Positions 10,696 through 19,295 of a stretch of DNA of 64,000 nt are shown in pieces. Source of the stretch: Streptomyces roseolus (GTDB taxonomy: Bacteria > Actinomycetota > Actinomycetes > Streptomycetales > Streptomycetaceae). The stretch covers positions 79,927 to 143,926 of the forward strand of contig NZ_BMTV01000008.1 of NCBI RefSeq assembly GCF_014649855.1. The letters run 5' to 3'. Position 1 is the first letter of the stretch; each line of letters begins with the position of its first letter. Position numbers and translations under genes: made by a program. The notes under the pieces are model-generated. The model did no database searches, was not told where the DNA came from, and saw nothing but the letters and a program-made list of their open reading frames with translations.

Positions 10696-11532
10696 ATGAC
10701 TGATCACGAGAAGCCCGGGAGGCTGCCGGACACGGCCGTGGAGCGCTACCTGGAGCGCATCGGGGCCGCACGGCCGGAGCGGGCGGACGCCGGGGCGCTG
10801 CGGGAGCTGCACCTGAGACATCTGCTGGCCGTGCCCTTCGAGAACCTCTCGATCCACCTCGGGGAGGACATCGTCCTCGACGAGAGGGCGCTGGTGGACA
10901 AGGTGACGGTGGCCCGGCGGGGCGGGTTCTGTTACGAGCTGAACACCGCGTTCGCCGCGCTGCTCCGGGCGCTCGGCTACCGGGCCGAGCTGCTCCAGGC
11001 CCGGGTCCTCGGCCCGGACGGCCGGGTGGGGATCCCGTACGACCACATGGCGCTGCTCGTGGAGGACGCGGACGGGGGGCGCTGGCTGGCCGACGTGGGC
11101 TTCGGCGACCACAGCCACCTTCCCCTCGCCTTCGACGAGCGCGGGGAACAGGCCGACGCCTCCGGCGTCTTCGTGATCCGGGACGTCCCGGGGACGGACG
11201 GGGACCTCGACGTGGTGCGGGACGGAAGGCCTCAGTACCGGCTGGAGCCGCGACCGCGGGCGCTCGCGGACTTCGAGGCCGGCGCCTGGTACCACCGGAC
11301 CTCGCCCGAGTCGCACTTCACCCGCGGGGTGATCTGCTCGCTGCTCACCGAGGACGGCCGGGTCAGCATCGGCGGCCGGAAGCTGTACCGGACGGTGGCC
11401 GGGGAGCGTACGGAACGGGAGCTCGGGACGGAGGAGGAACTGCGGGAGGCGTACCGGGAGCTGTTCGGGATCGTGCTCGACGAGCTGCCGACCGTGCCCG
11501 CGGCGGGGGAGAAAAGCAGGCCGAACCCATAA
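10696..11532 (+). CDS. Arylamine N-acetyltransferase (NAT)
   Basis: The 278-aa protein transfers acetyl from acetyl-CoA to arylamines or related amines. The catalytic Cys lies in RRGGFCYELN (residue about 80), the His in YDHMALLV and the Asp in LADVGFGDHS, so the Cys-His-Asp triad is complete. Length is normal for bacterial NATs. ATG 10696 follows CAGACT with little space, so the mRNA may be leaderless. In actinomycetes NATs act in xenobiotic inactivation or, as amide synthases, in ansamycin biosynthesis. No such cluster is nearby, so a detoxification role is more likely. Confidence 0.9.
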   Translation: MTDHEKPGRLPDTAVERYLERIGAARPERADAGALRELHLRHLLAVPFENLSIHLGEDIVLDERALVDKVTVARRGGFCYELNTAFAALLRALGYRAELLQARVLGPDGRVGIPYDHMALLVEDADGGRWLADVGFGDHSHLPLAFDERGEQADASGVFVIRDVPGTDGDLDVVRDGRPQYRLEPRPRALADFEAGAWYHRTSPESHFTRGVICSLLTEDGRVSIGGRKLYRTVAGERTERELGTEEELREAYRELFGIVLDELPTVPAAGEKSRPNP

Positions 11533-11576
11533 TTCGGACTCGTCGGTAACAAGGTCGCGTTTGCCTCGAACGCCTC

Positions 11577-11633
11577 ATGGGTGATCGAATGCGAACTCGT
11601 TGCATGGTGAACGAGTCGCACGGGGGTGCGTGA
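11577..11633 (+). CDS. Possible short upstream ORF of the YceI gene
   Basis: An 18-codon ORF (inner start at 11589 gives MRTRCMVNESHGGA) ends with TGA three bases before the YceI ATG. The YceI gene lacks a good ribosome-binding site, so translation coupled to this ORF is possible. No homologue is known to me. Confidence 0.25.
   Translation: MGDRMRTRCMVNESHGGA
11595..11616. promoter_or_regulatory. Inverted repeat upstream of the YceI gene
   Basis: ACTCGTT (11595-11601) and AACGAGT (11610-11616) form a perfect 7-bp dyad around 8 nt, 20 nt before the start codon. It could be an operator or an mRNA hairpin. Confidence 0.35.
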
Positions 11634-11636
11634 AGA

Positions 11637-12536
11637 ATGTTCGGTGGCCTCTTCGGCAAGCGGGGGAGCGGTGGCGGCGTCCGGGACGGCGCGCTCGCCG
11701 GGTACGCCGTACCGGCCTCGGCGGGAGTGCTGAGCTGCCGGGTCCTCGACCCGGTGCACGAGCCGCTGCGGCAGGCCGAGTTCGCGCTCACGGACACGGC
11801 CGGCCGGAAGGTGCTGGGCGGGGAGACCGACCCGTACGGCACCCTCCTCGCCACCGTGCCGGCCGGTGAGTACCGGCTCGCCGTCACCTCCGACGGCTAC
11901 ACGCCGCACCACGTCACCGCCGTGATCGACCCGGGCGTCCACGCGGACCTCGGGGACGTCCTGCTCCAGGTCGCCCCGCAGCCGCCGCTGCCCGAGCCCG
12001 GCGACTGGGAGATCGACCCCACGCACTCCCAGATCGGGTTCACCGCCCGGCACATCGGCCTCGCGCGGATCCACGGGCGGTTCAACAGCTTCGCCGGCGC
12101 GATACGGATCGCCGAGCGCATGGAGCGGTCGGCGATGCACGTCGTCATCGACGCGGCCTCGATCGACACCGGGGTGCAGATGCGCGACGACCACCTGCGC
12201 TCCGGTGACTTCCTGGACATCGGCGTCCACCCGACCATCGAGTTCTTCAGCGAGCGCTTCACCCACCGCGGCGGCACCCGCTGGAACGTCACGGGCGCGC
12301 TCAGCCTCCACGGCGTGAACCGCACCGTCACGCTGGACACCCAGTACCTCGGCCTCGGCAGTGGCCTGGAGGGCGAGACCCGGAGTGCCTGCCGGGCCAC
12401 CACCGAACTCCACCGCGAGGACTTCACCCTCACCTGGCAGACGCTGCTCGCCCGTGGTATCGCGGCGGTCGGCTCCAGCATCGCGATCGACCTGGACGTG
12501 CAGATCGTGCCGAAGGCGGCGGGGCGAGCGGGCTAG
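11637..12536 (+). CDS. YceI-family protein with N-terminal regulatory-like beta-sandwich
   Basis: A 299-aa fusion. Residues about 25-115 resemble a carboxypeptidase-regulatory/Cna-B-like beta-sandwich (LSCRVLDPVHEPLRQAEFALTD...GEYRLAVTSDGYTPHHV). Residues about 120-295 are a YceI lipocalin-like beta-barrel (WEIDPTHSQIGFTARHIGLA ... VTGALSLHGVNRTVTLD). YceI proteins bind isoprenoid chains such as polyprenyl quinones. No signal peptide is visible, so it is probably cytoplasmic, unlike E. coli YceI. The two-domain architecture recurs in actinomycetes as far as I recall. Function is unproven. Confidence 0.82.
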   Translation: MFGGLFGKRGSGGGVRDGALAGYAVPASAGVLSCRVLDPVHEPLRQAEFALTDTAGRKVLGGETDPYGTLLATVPAGEYRLAVTSDGYTPHHVTAVIDPGVHADLGDVLLQVAPQPPLPEPGDWEIDPTHSQIGFTARHIGLARIHGRFNSFAGAIRIAERMERSAMHVVIDAASIDTGVQMRDDHLRSGDFLDIGVHPTIEFFSERFTHRGGTRWNVTGALSLHGVNRTVTLDTQYLGLGSGLEGETRSACRATTELHREDFTLTWQTLLARGIAAVGSSIAIDLDVQIVPKAAGRAG

Positions 12537-12554
12537 GGCGAGCGCCCAAATCGG

Positions 12555-12797
12555 CTAGGGGGCTTCCAGCCAGCCCTCGTGCTCGGCGGCGAGGTCGTCC
12601 AGCGCCGTCGGGTCGAGGCGGCCGTCCGGGTCCTCGACGACCACCAGCCACTGCGCGTCCTCGGCGTCGTCCTCGCCGGCCAGCGCGTCGCGGACCAGCT
12701 GCGGCTCCTCGGCCACCCCGAAGCGGGCGGACAGCTCCTCGGCGAGCTCCTCGGCGGCGTCGCGGTCGGGGAGCACCAGTACGTGTCGTTCACTCAC
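12555..12797 (-). CDS. Small conserved hypothetical protein
   Basis: An 80-aa acidic protein (SERHVLVLPDRDAAEELAEELSARFGVAEEPQ...) with alternating strands and helices. It starts at GTG 12797, and GAGAAT seven bases upstream suggests a leaderless transcript. It is transcribed divergently from holA and converges with the YceI gene. I do not recognise a named family. Confidence 0.7.
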   Translation of the reverse strand: MSERHVLVLPDRDAAEELAEELSARFGVAEEPQLVRDALAGEDDAEDAQWLVVVEDPDGRLDPTALDDLAAEHEGWLEAP

Positions 12798-12874
12798 CCG
12801 GCCATTCTCGCGCGGGGCGCCGCCGGAGCCGTGGCGGGGTTCGCTGTCGGTGGGCCGTGGGATGCTGGATCGCG

Positions 12875-13864
12875 ATGGCCACCAGAAAGACTTCCAGCGA
12901 CGACCTCCTCGGCCCCGTCACGCTCGCCGTGGGCCAGGAGGACCTGCTCCTCGACCGTGCCGTGCGGGAGGTGGTGGCGGCCGCGCGGGCCGCCGACGCC
13001 GACACCGACGTACGGGACCTCACTCCCGACCAGCTCCAGCCGGGGTCCCTCGCCGAACTCACCAGCCCCTCGCTCTTCGCCGAGCGGAAGGTGCTGGTCG
13101 TGCGGAACGCGCAGGACCTCTCGGCGGAGAGCGTCAAGGACGTGAAGGGGTACCTCGACGCGCCCGTCGAGGACATCACGCTCGTCCTGCTGCACGCGGG
13201 CGGGGCCAAGGGCAAGGGGCTCCTCGACGCGGCGCGCAAGGCCGGGGCGCGGGAGGTGGCCTGCCCCAAGACCACGAAGCCGGCGGAGCGGCTCACCTTC
13301 GTCCGGCAGGAGTTCCGCGCGCTCGGGCGGTCCGCCACGCCCGAGGCGTGCCAGGCGCTCGTCGACTCCATCGGCAGCGACCTGCGGGAGCTGGCCTCCG
13401 CGGCCGCGCAGCTGACGGCGGACGTCGACGGGACGATCGACGAGGCCGTCGTCGGGCGGTACTACACCGGGCGGGCCGAGGCCTCGTCCTTCAACGTCGC
13501 CGACCGGGCCGTGGAGGGCAGGGCGGCGGAGGCGCTGGAGGCGTTGCGCTGGTCGCTGTCGACCGGGGTCGCGCCCGTGCTCATCACGAGCGCGCTCGCG
13601 CAGGGGGTGCGGGCCATCGGCAAGCTCTCCTCCGCGCGGGGCGGACGGCCCGCCGACCTCGCGCGCGAGCTGGGCATGCCGCCGTGGAAGATCGACCGGG
13701 TGCGGCAGCAGATGCGGGGCTGGACCCCGGACGGCGTCGCGATGGCCCTGCGGGCGGTCGCGGAGGCGGACGCGGGGGTGAAGGGCGGCGGGGACGACCC
13801 GGAGTACGCCCTGGAGAAGGCGGTCGTCGCGGTCGCCCGAGCCGCGAGGGCGCGCCGCGCCTGA
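12875..13864 (+). CDS. holA: DNA polymerase III subunit delta
   Basis: The 329-aa protein fits the delta subunit of the clamp loader, which opens the beta sliding clamp: an AAA+-like domain without a Walker A motif, FAERKVLVVRNAQDLS near residue 70, and the C-terminal collar domain (KIDRVRQQMRGWTPDGVAMALRAVAEADAGVKG) conserved in HolA. It sits next to rpsT, as in many bacteria. ATG 12875 gives MATRKTSSDDLLGPVTLAVG. It is followed by about 740 nt of non-coding GC-rich DNA. Confidence 0.9.
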   Translation: MATRKTSSDDLLGPVTLAVGQEDLLLDRAVREVVAAARAADADTDVRDLTPDQLQPGSLAELTSPSLFAERKVLVVRNAQDLSAESVKDVKGYLDAPVEDITLVLLHAGGAKGKGLLDAARKAGAREVACPKTTKPAERLTFVRQEFRALGRSATPEACQALVDSIGSDLRELASAAAQLTADVDGTIDEAVVGRYYTGRAEASSFNVADRAVEGRAAEALEALRWSLSTGVAPVLITSALAQGVRAIGKLSSARGGRPADLARELGMPPWKIDRVRQQMRGWTPDGVAMALRAVAEADAGVKGGGDDPEYALEKAVVAVARAARARRA

Positions 13865-14605
13865 CGGGCGTACGGGCGCGGCGCCGCGACGGGCGGCGCA
13901 CCCGACGCGGGCCCTGGCGCGGCCTGCGGCGCGGCGCCGGGCGCGTGTGGCGTCGTCGCGGGAGGCGCGTGCCGTCGTGCGGGGTCGCACCCCGTGACGC
14001 GGGCCCTGTGGGTCGGCGCGGGGAGGGCCCTGCCGGGCCGACTCCGGTGCGGGGCGGGTCCCGCCGGGCCGGTTCCTGTGCAGGTCGATGGGCCGGGCGC
14101 ACCGGTCGCACCGGTCGCGCGCCCCCGTCGTGGCATAGCGCCTTGAAACCCCACGCCCCGCCCCTCCCCGGACCCCGCCGGGGCGGAACCACCGACCCCG
14201 GCGCCCGAGCCCGGCGACCCGCGCGCCCCTACCCGGGGCTACGGCCTCCTGCCCGGGCCACGGCCCCAAGCCCCCGGACCCCTCTCACCTCGGGCCCGCG
14301 CCCGCCTGCGGGGCCGCGCCCCCGCCGGGCGCCCGCCCGGGGTTCGAGCCTGCCCGTCGGGCAGCGCCTCGGCTCCGGCGGGGCGCCCCGCCGGGGTTGT
14401 GCCTGCTCGGGGCCGCGCCCCACACCCGGCGGGCGCCCCCGCCTCGGACTGTGCCCGTTCCCCGGTTCGCGTCCCGAGCTCACCAGCCGCCGCGCCCCGG
14501 CCGTGCCCGCCCGACCGCCGCACCCGAGCCTGCCCCCCACTGGGCGCCCCGCCCCCGCCCCTGCCCCGCGCGCGTGCGGCCCCCAGCACCCCCCAGGCAC
14601 CCCCC
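13865..14605. other. Long non-coding GC-rich region between holA and rpsT
   Basis: This 741-nt stretch holds no gene I can support. The frames that stay open are low-complexity Pro/Arg/Ala strings without starts, ribosome-binding sites or recognisable domains. The left third is G-rich and the right two thirds strongly C-rich on the plus strand. Blocks of the form GGGGCCGCGCCCC and GCGGGGCGCCCCGCCGGGG recur (around 14310-14330, 14385-14415 and 14415-14435). ACGCGGGCCCTG occurs at about 13903 and 13997. Confidence 0.6.
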
Positions 14606-14673
14606 AAAAAAGCCAGAAGGCCCCGCCCCCTCCTGGGGAAGGAGGGAGCGGGGCCTTCTGGGTGGTGCTGGGG
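14581..14673 (-). terminator. rpsT terminator with T run
   Basis: A 21-bp stem with one mismatch (14613-14633 with 14641-14661) has a short loop. Reading the minus strand, it is followed by six T residues (14611-14606). Outer flanks CCCCAGCACC (14581-14590) and GGTGCTGGGG (14664-14673) also pair. It ends the rpsT transcript and would also block read-through from holA. Confidence 0.85.
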
Positions 14674-14791
14674 TGTCCCGTACACGCGTGGCGAACGCGT
14701 CTCGCGTACGGGGCGGGTGGCCGGGCGGGAGCGGTAGAGAGGGTCCGCTGGGTCCCGGCGGCCGGTGGAGCCTGGATCAGGAGATCCGGTC

Positions 14792-15058
14792 TCAGCCCTG
14801 GAGGGAGGCGACCTTGACAGCCAGCGCCGACTTCTTGTTGGCGGCGGCGTTCTTGTGGATGACACCCTTCGAGACAGCCTTGTCGAGCTGACGCGAGGCG
14901 GCACGGGCGGCCACGGTGGCCTTCTCGAGGTCGCCGGCGGCGACAGCCTCACGGGCCTTGCGGATCGCGGTCTTGAGCGACGACTTGACGGCCTTGTTGC
15001 GCAGGCGCGCCTTCTCGTTGGTCTTGTTCCGCTTGATCTGGGACTTGATGTTCGCCAC
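14792..15058 (-). CDS. rpsT: 30S ribosomal protein S20
   Basis: An 88-aa, very basic helical protein starting [20 protein letters not shown], the characteristic S20 N-terminus. It binds 16S rRNA early in 30S assembly. GTG 15058 is the start. ACGGTA at 15136-15141 (TACCGT on the minus strand) is a possible -10. It is monocistronic, ended by the strong terminator at 14613-14661, and divergent from lepA. Confidence 0.97.
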   Translation of the reverse strand: MANIKSQIKRNKTNEKARLRNKAVKSSLKTAIRKAREAVAAGDLEKATVAARAASRQLDKAVSKGVIHKNAAANKKSALAVKVASLQG

Positions 15059-15265
15059 TGAAAGAGCCTTTACAGGTTCGATGTTTCTTCAGGATGTGCC
15101 GCGCAGCTGAGAGGGCACACGAGACACAGCTGTCCACGGTATCAGGCGCTCTCCGGGCCGCCCAAACGAGGTCGCGTCACGCCCGAACCGGACGCCCGGC
15201 CGTGGGCATGGGACGATGGGGGCTACGTATCCGTTCCGAACACCGCCCCGAGACGAGAACCCTGC

Positions 15266-17134
15266 GTGCCCGCGACTCCTACCAACGTGCCCGAGCCGAG
15301 CCGTACCGACCCGGCTCTGATCCGCAACTTCTGCATCATCGCGCACATCGACCACGGCAAGTCCACGCTCGCCGACCGGATGCTCCAGCTGACCGGTGTG
15401 GTCGACCAGCGGCAGATGCGCGCCCAGTACCTCGACCGGATGGACATCGAGCGTGAGCGCGGCATCACGATCAAGTCCCAGGCGGTCCGGCTGCCCTGGG
15501 CCCCGACCGAGGGGCCGGAGCAGGGGCGGACGCACATCCTCAACATGATCGACACCCCCGGGCACGTCGACTTCACCTACGAGGTGTCGCGCTCGCTGGC
15601 CGCCTGCGAGGGCACGATCCTGCTGGTCGACGCGGCGCAGGGCATCGAGGCGCAGACCCTCGCGAACCTCTATCTCGCGATGGAGAACGACCTCACCATC
15701 GTCCCCGTGCTCAACAAGATCGACCTGCCGGCCGCCCAGCCGGAGAAGTTCGCCGACGAACTGGCCAACCTCATCGGCTGCCAGCCGGAGGACGTCCTCA
15801 AGGTCTCCGCGAAGACCGGCATGGGCGTCGAGGCGCTGCTCGACCGGGTCGTCCGGGACATCCCGGCGCCGGTCGGCGTCGCCGACGCGCCGGCCCGCGC
15901 GATGATCTTCGACTCCGTGTACGACTCGTACCGGGGCGTCGTGACGTACGTCCGTGTCGTCGACGGCCAGCTCAACAAGCGCGAGCGCATCAAGATGATG
16001 TCGACCGGCGCGACCCACGAGCTGCTGGAGATCGGCGTCTCCTCCCCGGAGATGACGCCGTCCGACGGTCTGGGCGTCGGCGAGGTGGGCTACCTCATCA
16101 CCGGTGTGAAGGACGTCCGCCAGTCCAAGGTCGGTGACACGATCACCAGCCAGTCCAAGGGCGCCACCGAGGCCCTCGGCGGCTACAAGGACCCGAAGCC
16201 GATGGTCTTCTCGGGCCTCTACCCGCTGGACGGCTCGGAGTACCCGGACCTCCGCGAGGCCCTCGACAAGCTCCAGCTCAACGACGCCGCGCTGGTCTAC
16301 GAGCCGGAGACCTCCGCCGCGCTCGGCTTCGGCTTCCGCGTCGGCTTCCTCGGCCTGCTGCACCTCGACGTGATCCGCGAGCGGCTGGAGCGCGAGTTCG
16401 GGCTCGACCTCATCGCCACCGCCCCCAACGTGGTCTACCGCGTGGTCATGGAGGACGGCAGCGAGCACACGGTCACCAACCCGAGCGAGTTCCCCGAGGG
16501 CAAGATCAGCGACGTGTACGAGCCCGTCGTGCGCGCCACGATCCTCGCCCCCAGCGAGTTCATCGGCGCGATCATGGAGCTCTGCCAGACCCGCCGCGGC
16601 ACGCTGATCGGCATGGACTACCTCTCCGAGGACCGGGTGGAGATCCGCTACACCCTGCCCCTCGCCGAGATCGTCTTCGACTTCTTCGACCAGCTGAAGT
16701 CCAAGACCCGCGGATACGCCTCGCTCGACTACGAGCCCACCGGCGAGCAGGCGTCCAGCCTGGTCAAGGTCGACATCCTGCTGCACGGCGACAAGGTCGA
16801 CGCCTTCTCCGCCGTCACCCACAAGGACGCCGCCTACGCGTACGGCGTGCGGCTCGTCGCCAAGCTGCGCGAGCTCATCCCGCGGCAGGCGTTCGAGGTG
16901 CCGATCCAGGCCGCCATCGGCTCCCGGGTCATCGCCCGCGAGACCATCCGCGCCATCCGCAAGGACGTCCTCGCCAAGTGCTACGGCGGCGACATCTCCC
17001 GTAAGCGGAAGCTGCTGGAGAAGCAGAAGGAAGGCAAGAAGCGCATGAAGATGGTCGGCTCGGTGGAGGTGCCCCAGGAGGCCTTCATCGCCGTCCTGTC
17101 GAGCGACGAATCCGGCGGTAAGTCGAAGAAGTAG
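15266..17134 (+). CDS. lepA: Elongation factor 4 (LepA)
   Basis: A 622-aa translational GTPase. G1 is AHIDHGKST (about residues 26-34), the switch 2 region is DTPGHVDF and the G4 motif is NKID. The EF-G-like domains follow, and the LepA-specific C-terminal domain ends with [17 protein letters not shown]. LepA acts on the ribosome during initiation or back-translocation. GTG 15266 gives [22 protein letters not shown] hairpin terminator follows at 17162. Confidence 0.97.
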   Translation: MPATPTNVPEPSRTDPALIRNFCIIAHIDHGKSTLADRMLQLTGVVDQRQMRAQYLDRMDIERERGITIKSQAVRLPWAPTEGPEQGRTHILNMIDTPGHVDFTYEVSRSLAACEGTILLVDAAQGIEAQTLANLYLAMENDLTIVPVLNKIDLPAAQPEKFADELANLIGCQPEDVLKVSAKTGMGVEALLDRVVRDIPAPVGVADAPARAMIFDSVYDSYRGVVTYVRVVDGQLNKRERIKMMSTGATHELLEIGVSSPEMTPSDGLGVGEVGYLITGVKDVRQSKVGDTITSQSKGATEALGGYKDPKPMVFSGLYPLDGSEYPDLREALDKLQLNDAALVYEPETSAALGFGFRVGFLGLLHLDVIRERLEREFGLDLIATAPNVVYRVVMEDGSEHTVTNPSEFPEGKISDVYEPVVRATILAPSEFIGAIMELCQTRRGTLIGMDYLSEDRVEIRYTLPLAEIVFDFFDQLKSKTRGYASLDYEPTGEQASSLVKVDILLHGDKVDAFSAVTHKDAAYAYGVRLVAKLRELIPRQAFEVPIQAAIGSRVIARETIRAIRKDVLAKCYGGDISRKRKLLEKQKEGKKRMKMVGSVEVPQEAFIAVLSSDESGGKSKK

Positions 17135-17161
17135 CAGGAATCGGCCACCTCGTCGTGGACG

Positions 17162-17198
17162 GAACGGGTCCGCGTGCCTCCGGCGCGCGGACCCGTTC
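17162..17198. terminator. Terminator after lepA
   Basis: A 13-bp perfect stem (17162-17174 with 17186-17198) and 11-nt loop lie 28 nt after the lepA stop. A pair of DnaA boxes follows immediately. Confidence 0.8.
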
Positions 17199-17199
17199 G

Positions 17200-17218
17200 T
17201 TATCCACCGTTATCCACA
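17200..17218 (+). promoter_or_regulatory. Tandem DnaA boxes after lepA
   Basis: TTATCCACC (17200-17208) and TTATCCACA (17210-17218) are in direct repeat 10 bp apart. The second is the exact E. coli-type box, and both differ from the Streptomyces TTGTCCACA consensus only at position 3 or the end. They lie between the lepA terminator and the acyl-CoA synthetase promoter region. Confidence 0.5.
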
Positions 17219-17267
17219 GGCCCTTACGCGCCGGACGTCGGCGCTCTAATCTGAAGCCCCCCACAGG

Positions 17268-17281
17268 TTACTCGTGAGTTA
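17268..17281. promoter_or_regulatory. Palindromic operator candidate upstream of the acyl-CoA synthetase
   Basis: TTACTCGTGAGTTA contains the perfect 10-bp palindrome ACTCGTGAGT (17270-17279). It resembles the TTAC...GTAA operators of TetR-type fatty-acid regulators in actinobacteria (my recollection of the type, not a match to a specific one). It lies 81 nt before the start codon. Confidence 0.4.
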
Positions 17282-17361
17282 GTTACGTGGCCGTAGCCGC
17301 ACATCCGTAGTTGTATGACCACCGCACCGCCAACAGGCATCGCCGCCGCCCGGAGGACGAC

Positions 17362-19239
17362 GTGAGCGACAACCAGATCCAGATCGACGACCGGCTGCCC
17401 TCCGTCGCGGCCCTCTTCCTCGAACGGGTCGAGCGCACACCCGACGCGGAGGCCTACCGCTACCCGGTGCCCGCCGCCTCCGGCACCGGACCGGACGACT
17501 GGAAGTCGCTCAGCTGGGGCGAGGCCGCGCAGCGCGTCTTCGCCATCGCCGCCGGCCTGGTCGACCTCGGCGTACGGCCCGAGGAACGGGTCGCCCTCGC
17601 CTCCGCCACCCGCGTCGAGTGGATCCTCGCCGACCTCGGCGTGATGTGCGCCGGCGCGGCCACCACCACGGTCTACCCGCAGACCAACGCCGACGAGTCC
17701 GCCTTCATCCTCTCGGACTCCGAGTCGAAGGTGCTCATCGCCGAGGACGCCGCCCAGCTCGCCAAGGCCGTCGAGCGCCGCGCCGAGCTGCCCGGCCTCC
17801 ACCACGTGGTGGTCATCGACCCCGAGGGCGCCGACACCTCCGACGAGTGGGTCCTCACCCTCGCCGAGCTGGAGGCGCGCGGAGCCGCGTACCTGGAGAA
17901 GCACCCCGAGGCGGTGAAGGAGCGGGTCTCCGCGATCACCCGCGAGCAGCTCGCCACCCTCATCTACACCTCCGGCACCACCGGCCGTCCCAAGGGCGTC
18001 CGCCTCCCGCACGACAACTGGTCGTACATGGCCAAGGCGATCGCCGCCACCGGCCTCGTCACCCGGAGCGACGTCCAGTACCTGTGGCTGCCGCTCGCCC
18101 ACGTCTTCGGCAAGGTCCTCACCTCCGGCCAGATCGAGGTCGGCCACGTCACCGCCGTCGACGGCCGCGTCGACAAGATCATCGAGAACCTGCCGGTGGT
18201 CCAGCCGACCTACATGGCGGCCGTCCCCCGCATCTTCGAGAAGGTCTACAACGGCGTCGCCGCCAAGGCCCGGGCCGGCGGCGGAGCCAAGTACAAGATC
18301 TTCCAGTGGGCCGCCGGCGTCGGCCGCGAGTACGCCAAGGTCACCCAGGACAACTTCCGCCGCACCGGCACCGCCTCCGCGCCCTTCGGCCTCACCGCCA
18401 AGCACAAGGTGGCCGACGCCCTCGTCTTCGCCAAGATCCGCGAGGCCTTCGGCGGCCGGCTGCGCGCCTGCATCTCCGGCTCCGCCGCCCTCGCCCCCGA
18501 GATCGGCTACTTCTTCGCCGGCGCCGGCGTCCACATCCTGGAGGGATACGGCCTGACGGAGTCCTCCGCCGCCTCCTTCGTCAACCCCGGCGAGGCCTAC
18601 CGCACCGGCACCGTCGGCAAGCCGCTCCCCGGCACCGAGGTCCGCATCGCCGACGACGGCGAGATCCTGCTCCGCGGCCCCGGCATCATGGAGGGCTACC
18701 ACGGCCTCCCCGAGAAGACCGCCGAGGTCCTGGAGGCCGACGGCTGGTTCCACACCGGCGACATCGGCGAGCTCTCCGCCGACGGCTACCTGCGGATCAC
18801 CGACCGCAAGAAGGACCTCATCAAGACCTCCGGCGGCAAGTACATCGCCCCGGCCGAGGTCGAGGGCCAGTTCAAGGCCGTGTGTCCCTTCGTCTCCAAC
18901 ATCCTCGTCCACGGCGCCGACCGGAACTACTGCACCGCCCTCATCGCCCTCGACGAGCCCGCCCTCCTCGGCTGGGCCGCCGAGCACGGCCTGGGCGGCA
19001 AGTCGTACGCCGAGGTCGTCGCCGCCCCGGAGACGGTCAAGCTGATCCAGGGCTACGTCGACCGCCTCAACGAGGGCCTCCAGCGCTGGCAGACGATCAA
19101 GAAGTTCCGCCTCCTGCCCCGCGACCTCGACATCGAGCACGGCGAGCTCACCCCGTCCCTGAAGCTCAAGCGCCCGGTCGTCGAGCGCGAGTACAAGGAC
19201 CTGATCGACGACATGTACGCGGGCTCGCGCGAGGCCTGA
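17362..19239 (+). CDS. Long-chain fatty-acid--CoA ligase (AMP-forming)
   Basis: A 625-aa member of the ANL adenylating superfamily. The P-loop-like YTSGTTGRPKGVRLPH (about residues 198-213), the GYGLTESSAA motif, the W-H-TGD motif (GWFHTGDIGEL) and the conserved lysine region TDRKKDLIKTSGGKYIAP are all present. It activates fatty acids to acyl-CoA. GTG 17362 follows GGAGGAC at good distance. A 16-codon ORF (ATG 17315) ends in a TGA overlapping this GTG, which may be chance. The palindrome at 17270 may bind a fatty-acid-responsive regulator. Confidence 0.92.
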   Translation: MSDNQIQIDDRLPSVAALFLERVERTPDAEAYRYPVPAASGTGPDDWKSLSWGEAAQRVFAIAAGLVDLGVRPEERVALASATRVEWILADLGVMCAGAATTTVYPQTNADESAFILSDSESKVLIAEDAAQLAKAVERRAELPGLHHVVVIDPEGADTSDEWVLTLAELEARGAAYLEKHPEAVKERVSAITREQLATLIYTSGTTGRPKGVRLPHDNWSYMAKAIAATGLVTRSDVQYLWLPLAHVFGKVLTSGQIEVGHVTAVDGRVDKIIENLPVVQPTYMAAVPRIFEKVYNGVAAKARAGGGAKYKIFQWAAGVGREYAKVTQDNFRRTGTASAPFGLTAKHKVADALVFAKIREAFGGRLRACISGSAALAPEIGYFFAGAGVHILEGYGLTESSAASFVNPGEAYRTGTVGKPLPGTEVRIADDGEILLRGPGIMEGYHGLPEKTAEVLEADGWFHTGDIGELSADGYLRITDRKKDLIKTSGGKYIAPAEVEGQFKAVCPFVSNILVHGADRNYCTALIALDEPALLGWAAEHGLGGKSYAEVVAAPETVKLIQGYVDRLNEGLQRWQTIKKFRLLPRDLDIEHGELTPSLKLKRPVVEREYKDLIDDMYAGSREA

Positions 19240-19295
19240 CCGGCGCGGGCCGCCACCGGGGCGGTACGGGCGGGCGGTACGGGACAATGGGTCCC

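Noticed and set aside
13865..14605. Protein-coding genes on either strand in the holA-rpsT gap
   Set aside because: The frames are low-complexity Pro/Arg/Ala/Gly strings with no start signals or recognisable domains.
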